Source of the DNA: Thermohalobaculum sp039816045 | Lineage (GTDB): Bacteria > Pseudomonadota > Alphaproteobacteria > Rhodobacterales > Rhodobacteraceae | DNA: 64,000 nucleotides | Assembly (NCBI GenBank): GCA_039816045.1 | Contig: JBCBYB010000008.1 | Span: forward strand, 62,001-126,000 | Reading direction: 5' to 3' | Shown: piece by piece, positions 59,401-64,000 of the stretch | Layout: every line of letters starts with the position of its first letter | Position numbering within the stretch: position 1 is the first letter of the stretch | Program-made: the position numbers and the translations under genes | The notes under the pieces: generated by a model | What the model was told of the DNA's origin: nothing | What the model saw: only the letters and a program-made list of their open reading frames with translations | Databases searched by the model: none

Positions 59401-59805
59401 CGCTTCGCGGAACAGCTTACGGTCCTCGGCCATCTCGATGGCTTCGCGCCGCGCTCCGATCATCTCGACGTCGTATTTGTCAAGGACCCCTCGGTCGGCC
59501 AGCGCCATTGCAGTGTTGAGCCCGGTTTGCCCCCCCATGGTCGGCAGCAGCGCATCCGGGCGCTCCTTGGCGATAATGGTCTCCACGACCTCAGGGGTAA
59601 TCGGCTCCACATAGGTTGCGTCGGCCATCCCGGGATCGGTCATGATCGTGGCCGGGTTCGAGTTCACCAGGATCACGCGGTAGCCTTCTTCGCGCAACGC
59701 CTTGCAAGCCTGCGCGCCGGAGTAGTCGAATTCACAGGCTTGGCCGATCACGATGGGTCCGGCGCCGATGATCAGAATGGACTGGATGTCGCTGCGCTTA
59801 GGCAT
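56446..59805 (-). CDS. carB: Carbamoyl-phosphate synthase large subunit
   Basis: 1119-residue CarB. Two homologous ATP-grasp halves: LIIGAGPIVIGQACEFDYSG at the start and ILGGGPNRIGQGIEFDY at about residue 595, with an oligomerisation domain between and a C-terminal MGS-like allosteric domain (LIATGGTAEYLRSQG). It makes carbamoyl phosphate for arginine and pyrimidines. The partner carA is not in the window. ATG 59805. The insert around residue 500-560 is slightly longer than in E. coli, usual in this group. Confidence 0.98.
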   Translation of the reverse strand: MPKRSDIQSILIIGAGPIVIGQACEFDYSGAQACKALREEGYRVILVNSNPATIMTDPGMADATYVEPITPEVVETIIAKERPDALLPTMGGQTGLNTAMALADRGVLDKYDVEMIGARREAIEMAEDRKLFREAMDRIGLENPRAAIVSAPKTETGHDIAAGLAEAEAALSQTGLPAIIRPAFTLGGTGGGIAYNREDYLKICRQGLEASPVGQILVDESLLGWKEFEMEVVRDKADNAIIICSIENVDPMGVHTGDSITVAPALTLTDKEYQAMRNASLACLREIGVETGGSNVQFAVNPEDGRMVVIEMNPRVSRSSALASKATGFPIAKVAAKLAIGYTLDELQNDITGVTPASFEPTIDYVVTKIPRFAFEKFPGSVPELTTAMKSVGEAMAIGRSFHESVQKALCSMETGLSGFDEIEIPGLSPDHPPEERHRAIRAALARRSPDRIRLIAQAMREEMALDEIAAATGFDLWFLQRIDEIVAEEAKLVESGLPSDAAGMRRLKQMGFSDARIGALTNLSETAVREARREADVSSVYKRIDTCAAEFEAQTPYMYSTYEADAMGQAECEARPSTAKKIVILGGGPNRIGQGIEFDYCCCHACFALSDAGFETIMINCNPETVSTDYDTSDRLYFEPLSPEHVLEILTKEQAAGTLHGVIVQLGGQTPLKLARELEAAGIPILGTSPDAIDLAEDRDRFKRLLDRLGLRQPQNGIAYSVEQARLVAGDLGLPLVVRPSYVLGGRAMAILQDQRDFDDYILGTIPSLVPEDVKARYPNDKTGQINTVLGKNPLLFDRYLTGAIEVDVDAISDGDQVHIAGVMEHIEEAGIHSGDSACSLPPHSLSAEMVEELERQTHALAIGLEVMGLMNVQFAIQNGMIYVLEVNPRASRTVPFVAKAVGSPIAAIAARVMAGEPLSAFDLVDPDIEHIAVKEAVLPFARFPGVDTLLGPEMRSTGEVMGLDQGFARAFLKSQLGAGTTLPRSGTVFISVRDGDKAAILPAARILEGLGFSLIATGGTAEYLRSQGVAASRIAKVFEGRPNIVDRMKDGDVVLVFNTTEGAQSVRDSFEIRTTALMQKIPYYTTAAGANAAARAIETYNQGAIEVAPLQSFATRS

Positions 59806-60002
59806 CGCGTCTCTCGCTTGCGCGCGCGGACGCTGCCGGAGCTTGTGCCCGGCCGGTCGGCGCTAGGGTCGGAAGGGGCCGCCGCGCCTTATACCCGAGC
59901 GCCGCCACAGCACAAGCGTCCAACTTGGCCGTAGGGCCGCGGTACCGCCTGGGAGGTTAGAGGATTGGAAAAGCGCCTTGTGCGTCTCAGCGCATCGGTT
60001 AA

Positions 60003-60016
60003 GCGTTGATCAACGC
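60003..60016. promoter_or_regulatory. Perfect 14-bp palindrome upstream of the 60060 gene
   Basis: GCGTTGATCAACGC lies in the 254-bp divergent gap between carB and the small unknown gene, 44 bp before the latter. It could be an operator for a dimeric regulator; nothing links it to a known protein. The rest of the gap shows no gene. Confidence 0.35.
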
Positions 60017-60059
60017 GAGTCGGCGAGAACTTTGGCGCCGCGCCAGGAGGGGAAGGACG

Positions 60060-60407
60060 ATGGACACGGAGCTGCCGAAGGGTATTGCATCCGAACTAGA
60101 GCGGGATCGCCGGGACCGCCGGCGGCGGGCGAGCCGCCTGCGTGTGGCCGCGGCGGACAAGCTCTACACCGTGTTGGAGTTGACCGAGACCGGTTTTGTC
60201 ATCGAAGCGCCGGAGCCTCCGCACTTGCGCGGTTTCGTGGACATCCTCGAAGGAGACGAGCGGATCGCGCGGCGCTTGGTCGTCTGCGTATCCTCAGGCG
60301 ATGGGCTGGTTGGCTATGAGTTCAAGCGTGAGAGCGCCATCGGGGGGGTGCCGGCCGACCATGTTGCAAGCCGTATCGCCGGGTTGATCGAGGCGCGCCG
60401 CGACTGA
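60060..60407 (+). CDS. Conserved-looking protein of unknown function
   Basis: 115 residues. The first 25 are charged (ELERDRRDRRRRASRLRV), followed by a beta-rich domain: DKLYTVLELTETGFVIEAP, RGFVDILEGDERIARRLVV, GYEFKRESA. The pattern of short strands with RR and a GF-V-I motif is reminiscent of PilZ-like or Rhodobacterales-specific barrels, but the RxxxR...DxSxxG of PilZ is absent. ATG 60060 follows AGGAGGGGAAGG. 15 bp separate it from the aquaporin gene. Function not recognised. Confidence 0.62.
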   Translation: MDTELPKGIASELERDRRDRRRRASRLRVAAADKLYTVLELTETGFVIEAPEPPHLRGFVDILEGDERIARRLVVCVSSGDGLVGYEFKRESAIGGVPADHVASRIAGLIEARRD

Positions 60408-60422
60408 CGCCGGGTGGGGTCC

Positions 60423-61076
60423 ATGCAGAGACAACTCACTGCCGAGGCCCTTGGCACAGCCCTTCTCCTTGCCACTGTTGTCGGCTCCGGCATCATGGCG
60501 GAGCGGCTCGCGGGTGGGAATGAGGCAGTTGCCCTCCTTGGCAACACGGTCCCAACAGGTGCCATCCTGTTTGTCCTCATCACCATTCTCGGTCCGATCT
60601 CTGGGGCACATTTCAACCCGGCGGTGACGCTTGCCTTCCGCATACGCGGCGAGATCGCGACGCCCAATGCCGTGGCGTATGTGGCAGCTCAGGCACTGGG
60701 TGGCATTATTGGCGTTTGGGCCGCGCACCTCATGTTCGACATGGCGGTTCTCCAGGCAAGCAGCACCGTTCGCACGGGACCCGCCCAATGGTTTGCCGAG
60801 GTCGTCGCGACGTTCGGCCTTGTGCTGGTCATCTTCGCTGGCCTTGCGGCGCGCCCGGCAGCGGTTCCGGCGCTCGTCGGTCTCTATATTACTGCTGCTT
60901 ACTGGTTCACGGCCTCGACCTCCTTTGCCAATCCTGCTGTGACGCTTGCGCGGGCGTTCTCGGACACCTTCGCAGGTATTCGCCCGATCGACATGCCGCC
61001 GTTTATCCTGGCCCAGGTTGTGGGCGCAGTCATCGCTGTGGTCCTCGCTGGCTGGCTCTTTTACGAAAAGCGTTGA
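60423..61076 (+). CDS. Aquaporin/MIP family channel (AqpS/GlpF-like)
   Basis: 217-residue six-helix channel with two half-helix NPA motifs: SGAHFNPAVTLAF at about residue 60 and SFANPAVTLARAFSDTFAGI at about 175. The C-terminal motif with NPAVTLAR and the DTFAGI ending resemble the AqpS-type channels found in arsenic operons, but no ars gene is nearby. It could pass glycerol, water or metalloids. ATG 60423 after GGGTGGGG. The GST gene follows after 55 bp. Confidence 0.87.
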   Translation: MQRQLTAEALGTALLLATVVGSGIMAERLAGGNEAVALLGNTVPTGAILFVLITILGPISGAHFNPAVTLAFRIRGEIATPNAVAYVAAQALGGIIGVWAAHLMFDMAVLQASSTVRTGPAQWFAEVVATFGLVLVIFAGLAARPAAVPALVGLYITAAYWFTASTSFANPAVTLARAFSDTFAGIRPIDMPPFILAQVVGAVIAVVLAGWLFYEKR

Positions 61077-61131
61077 CAGCGGCCCCACCCGCGTCCCACC
61101 CCTGTCGCACAAAGATCTAAGGGAGGGCGTC

Positions 61132-61770
61132 ATGATCACCGTTTGGGGCCGGGCAACCTCATCCAATGTGCAGACGGTGATGTGGGCCTTGGCCGAACTG
61201 AAGCTCCAGGCCGAGCGTATCGATGTTGGCGGCGCGTTTGGCGGGCTCGATACGCCTGAATACCGCACCATGAACCCCAATGGCCGCATTCCGGTGATCA
61301 AAGACGGTGACCTCGTGCTTTGGGAAAGCGCGGCCTGCCTGCGCTATCTGGGTGCGCGCTATGGTGGTTCCGCGTTTTGGCCTGCCGATCCCGGAGCGCG
61401 GGCCGGCCTCGACATGTGGGCGGAGTGGATCAAGACCACCTTCGCCACGGCATTCAACTACGGCGTTTTCTGGCAGTTGGTCCGCACGCCGTCGATCGAG
61501 CGTAACATGGATCAGATCGCCAAGAATATCGAGGCGGTGAAGCCGCTTGCGACCATGCTCGACGATCGCATCGGTGAGGGGCCTTTCCTGGATGGTTCGG
61601 AGCTCAGCTTTGCCGATGTGATGGTGGGTCACCAACTCTATCGCTACTACACGCTGGATATCGACCGGGCCGAGACGCCGCATCTGGATGCCTACTATGC
61701 GCGGCTGGTTGCCCGTCCGACCTATTCGGAGCATGTGATGGTCTCCTACGAAACGCTTCGGGTCGCGTGA
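61132..61770 (+). CDS. Glutathione S-transferase family protein
   Basis: 212 residues, thioredoxin-fold N domain (TVWGRATSSNVQTVMWALAE, GRIPVIKDGDLVLWESAAC with the glutathione-binding P and ES) and an all-helical C domain (GSELSFADVMVGHQLYRY). The active-site residue in the first helix is Ser or Cys-less (SSNVQ), as in theta/beta-like members. ATG 61132 follows GGGAGGG. Its TGA overlaps the betA ATG by one base, so the two proteins are made together; the functional link is not clear. Confidence 0.9.
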   Translation: MITVWGRATSSNVQTVMWALAELKLQAERIDVGGAFGGLDTPEYRTMNPNGRIPVIKDGDLVLWESAACLRYLGARYGGSAFWPADPGARAGLDMWAEWIKTTFATAFNYGVFWQLVRTPSIERNMDQIAKNIEAVKPLATMLDDRIGEGPFLDGSELSFADVMVGHQLYRYYTLDIDRAETPHLDAYYARLVARPTYSEHVMVSYETLRVA

Positions 61771-63419
61771 TGGAGGCTGATTTCGTCATTGTTGGGGCGG
61801 GGTCGGCTGGGTGCGCCATGGCGGCCCGTCTGTCCGAAGACGGTGCCCATTCCGTGATCGTTCTGGAGCATGGCGGGACGGACTGGGGCCCGTTGATTCA
61901 GATGCCGGGTGCACTTTCCTTCCCGATGAACATGCCGCGCTACGACTGGGGATATCGCTCAGAGCCGGAGCCTGGGCTCGGTGGGCGGCGCCTTGCTTGC
62001 CCTCGCGGCAGGGTCGTTGGTGGATCATCTTCGATCAACGGCATGGTCTATGTCCGGGGTCATGCCTGCGATTTCGATCACTGGGAGGAGCAGGGCGCAA
62101 CCGGTTGGGCCTATGCCGATGTCCTTCCCTACTACAAGCGAATGGAGGAGTGGCGCGACGGCGGCCATGGCGGAGACCCGGCCTGGCGGGGTCGGTCCGG
62201 TCCGCTCACGATCTCTCGGGGAAAGCGCGACAACCCTTTGGTTACGGCCTTTGTCGAAGCGGGACGTCAGGCGGGCTTCGAGACCACCGGCGACTACAAT
62301 GGTGAGAAACAGGAGGGTTTCGGCCCGATGGAGGCGACGATCCGGGACGGTCGCCGATGGTCCGGAGCAAATGCCTATCTCAAGCCCGCGCTGTCGCGTC
62401 CCAACCTAACCTTACACCGCTGTCTTGCAGAGCGTGTCGCTATAGAAAACGGCCGCGCTATCGGCGTAGAGGTCAGCCGCGGCAGTACGACCGAGATCAT
62501 CCGGGCGCGTCGCGAGGTCATCGTTGCGGCGTCGGCAATCAACTCTCCGGTTCTGCTGATGCGATCGGGTATCGGCCCGGCCGATCACTTGGCGGAACAT
62601 GGCGTCGAGGTTGTGGCCGATCGCCCCGGTGTCGGCAGCAACCTGCAAGATCATCTGGAGCTCTATATCCAGCAGGCCTGCACCCAGCCGATTACGCTTT
62701 TTAAGCATTGGTCGTTGATGGGAAAGGCGTTGGTTGGGGCCCGTTGGTTGTTCCTCCGCGAAGGTCCGGGGACGTCGAACCAGTTCGAGAGCGCGGCGTT
62801 TATCCGCTCGCGCGCGGGGGTCGAGTACCCCGACATCCAGTATCATTTCCTCCCCATTGCCGTGCGATACGATGGGCAGGCAGCCGCCGAAGGCCACGGC
62901 TGGCAGGCCCATGTGGGACCGATGCGTTCGGCCTCGCGGGGTACTGTGCGGTTGGGGCGAGAGGCGCCAGTGATCCGGTTCAACTACATGTCCCACGAGC
63001 AGGACTGGATAGAATTTCGTCACTGTATTCGGGTGACGAGAGAGATCTTTTCCCAGTCCGCATTCGATCCGTATCGCGGCAAGGAAATCCAGCCCGGCGA
63101 GGATGTGTCCACGGACGACGAGCTCGACGCCTTCATCCGCGAGCACGCCGAGAGTGCCTATCACCCATGCGGCACCTGCCGAATGGGACGGGCGGATGAT
63201 CCAGGGGCCGTCGTCGATCCGGAGTGTCGGGTTATTGGGGTGGATGCTCTGCGTCTCGCCGACAGTTCGATTTTCCCGCGCATCACCAACGGCAACCTGA
63301 ATGGGCCGTCGACTATGGTCGGAGAAAAAGCTTCCGATCACATTCTTGGCCGCGCGCCGCTGCCCCGCGAAAATGTTCAGCCCTGGATTAACCCCCGTTG
63401 GCGCGAGAGCGATCGTTGA
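61770..63419 (+). CDS. betA: Choline dehydrogenase or related GMC oxidoreductase
   Basis: 549-residue GMC flavoprotein. FAD motif IVGAGSAGCAMAARLSEDG, GMC signature 1 PRGRVVGGSSSINGMVYVRG, signature 2 SAINSPVLLMRSGIGP, and catalytic YHPCGTCRMG with FPRITNGNLNGPSTMVGEKA. It matches BetA, which oxidises choline to betaine aldehyde for osmoprotection. ATG 61770 overlaps the GST stop; GTG 61767 is one codon upstream. The usual betB and betI genes are absent here, so another alcohol could be the substrate. Confidence 0.85.
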   Translation: MEADFVIVGAGSAGCAMAARLSEDGAHSVIVLEHGGTDWGPLIQMPGALSFPMNMPRYDWGYRSEPEPGLGGRRLACPRGRVVGGSSSINGMVYVRGHACDFDHWEEQGATGWAYADVLPYYKRMEEWRDGGHGGDPAWRGRSGPLTISRGKRDNPLVTAFVEAGRQAGFETTGDYNGEKQEGFGPMEATIRDGRRWSGANAYLKPALSRPNLTLHRCLAERVAIENGRAIGVEVSRGSTTEIIRARREVIVAASAINSPVLLMRSGIGPADHLAEHGVEVVADRPGVGSNLQDHLELYIQQACTQPITLFKHWSLMGKALVGARWLFLREGPGTSNQFESAAFIRSRAGVEYPDIQYHFLPIAVRYDGQAAAEGHGWQAHVGPMRSASRGTVRLGREAPVIRFNYMSHEQDWIEFRHCIRVTREIFSQSAFDPYRGKEIQPGEDVSTDDELDAFIREHAESAYHPCGTCRMGRADDPGAVVDPECRVIGVDALRLADSSIFPRITNGNLNGPSTMVGEKASDHILGRAPLPRENVQPWINPRWRESDR

Positions 63420-63761
63420 GGTGGCGACCGCGCCAGACCATAGGGCCCAGGCGCGCGGTCTCGTCCAATTGCCAAAGAGTGCGAATCAAATTGTTCTTCT
63501 CGTCGAGCACCCGTTAGATTGTGCCAAGGGTGACGGCCACTGGAGAACACGAATGCCACCTTGGCTGTCTGGACAGGCTCGAAATGCTTAGTCGCTGCAT
63601 CCCGTCCATTTGATCCCCATCAATGACAACAGTGGATAAAAAATATGACCAGCTATGCTTCAGTGGTGGTGCGGGTTTGCGCCCACCCATGTTGCAGTGC
63701 ACAAGGAAGCTGGTAGCGTCCCGCCAACCAACTCGCATCCTGAACTAAGGAGAGGAAAGCC
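63420..63761. other. Promoter region of the thiolase gene
   Basis: 342-bp gap without a gene. It holds the perfect FNR box at 63610-63623 and possible -10 elements TATGAC (63644-63649) and TATGCT (63654-63659). A TTGCAGTGCACAA stretch at 63692-63704 has PhaR-like TGC repeats, a weak match only. Confidence 0.5.
63610..63623 (+). promoter_or_regulatory. FNR/FnrL-type box upstream of the thiolase
   Basis: TTGATCCCCATCAA, a perfect TTGAT-N4-ATCAA FNR-family site, 138 bp before the thiolase ATG. A class II position would put the transcript start near 63658, leaving a leader of about 100 nt. Confidence 0.72.
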
Positions 63762-64000
63762 ATGACAGGGGTAGTGATTGCATCCGCCGCGCGGACGCCC
63801 GTCGGAAGTTTCAACGGATCCTTTGCGACCATGCCCGCCCACAAGCTAGGGGCCGTGGCGATCAAGGCCGCGCTCGAGCGCGCAGGTGTAGAAGCGGCGG
63901 AGGTCTCTGAAACGATCCTTGGTCAAGTGCTGACAGCCGCACAGGGCCAAAACCCGGCGCGCCAGGCGCACATCGAAGCGGGTCTCCCGATTGAGGCCGC
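63762..64000 (+). CDS. Acetyl-CoA acetyltransferase (thiolase), 3' truncated
   Basis: First 79 residues of a thiolase cut by the window end. The N-terminal signature VIASAARTPVGSFNGSF, then ETILGQVLTAAQGQNPARQA, match the AtoB/PhaA type that condenses two acetyl-CoA. The nucleophile Cys, expected about ten residues further, is not in view. ATG 63762 follows AAGGAGAGGAAA. In Rhodobacterales phaA is commonly paired with phaB for polyhydroxybutyrate; that gene would lie outside the window. Confidence 0.92.
   Translation, partial: MTGVVIASAARTPVGSFNGSFATMPAHKLGAVAIKAALERAGVEAAEVSETILGQVLTAAQGQNPARQAHIEAGLPIEA

Noticed and set aside
60006..60013. TTGATCAA as an FNR box
   Set aside because: The half-sites abut without the four-base spacer; treated only as part of a longer palindrome.
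1..64000. tRNA or rRNA genes, CRISPR arrays, prophage or toxin-antitoxin modules
   Set aside because: Gaps were read for tRNA T-loop patterns, repeat-spacer regularity and phage or toxin motifs; none was found.

Overview
The window reads as the chromosome-origin region of a high-GC alphaproteobacterium, most likely of the Rhodobacterales (Roseobacter/Paracoccaceae type). This rests on the gene neighbourhood hemE | kinase-pyrophosphorylase | maf-aroE-coaE-dnaQ-secB, the mnmE-mnmG-rsmG-parA-parB operon with two perfect parS sites, the HemJ-type protoporphyrinogen oxidase, ccoGHIS, and a VPLPA-CTERM protein. About 60 protein genes, one intact IS element and two decayed gene relics are recognisable. 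No tRNA, rRNA, CRISPR array or prophage was seen.

Layout, left to right. 1-12.3 kb: the end of an M3 peptidase, a quinone oxidoreductase, the tRNA-modification/segregation operon mnmE-mnmG-rsmG-parA-parB with parS sites inside mnmG and rsmG, then RNase T2, a TrcR/DUF1013 regulator, a sulfotransferase-like protein, gshA and a VPLPA-CTERM surface protein. 12.3-23.6 kb: accessory metabolism, comprising a choline-kinase-like phosphotransferase overlapping a dimethylglycine/sarcosine dehydrogenase-GcvT fusion, a cytochrome P450, a K+ channel, a molybdenum hydroxylase operon (FAD, 2Fe-2S and Mo subunits plus a MoaD/ThiS-like carrier), an SDR protein lacking the catalytic lysine, and a TerB-DnaJ protein. 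23.6-32.7 kb: leftward housekeeping genes (ychF, hybrid histidine kinase, pth, grxD, bolA, a glycosyltransferase, rho, hemJ, hemE).

32.67-33.05 kb is the probable replication origin: a 384-bp divergent intergenic region with one perfect and several near-consensus DnaA boxes, an AT-rich stretch and four GANTC sites, in the position where Caulobacter has its origin (hemE/CC0001). 33-41 kb is the rightward origin-proximal block (kinase-pyrophosphorylase, maf, aroE, coaE, dnaQ; then secB, fxsA, timA, smr, a GSCFA protein, hemolysin III). 40.9-47.3 kb: ccoGHIS for cbb3 oxidase assembly, with a perfect FNR box ahead of ccoG, followed by a decayed IS630-type transposase, an intact IS5-family element and a small pilin-like protein; ccoNOQP is absent. 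47.5-56.3 kb: pheT, azlCD, a tightly overlapping lipase-fdhD-(18-codon ORF)-mobA-mobB-moeA chain, a DUF922 putative zinc protease and greA. 56.4-64 kb: carB, a small unknown, an aquaporin, a GST overlapping betA, and the start of a thiolase preceded by a second perfect FNR box.

Functionally the window joins chromosome replication and partition (oriC, parABS), Fe-S/haem/copper supply for microaerobic respiration (grxD-bolA, hemE-hemJ, ccoGHIS), molybdenum cofactor chemistry (Mo-hydroxylase operon; fdhD-mobA-mobB-moeA) and one-carbon/methylated-amine metabolism (DMGDH-like fusion, betA). The points most worth checking are the origin, the parS sites embedded in coding sequence, the strand-composition flip at the mnmE/mnmG junction, the SDR with Cys for the catalytic Lys, the translated-looking 18-codon ORF bridging fdhD and mobA, and the two FNR boxes.
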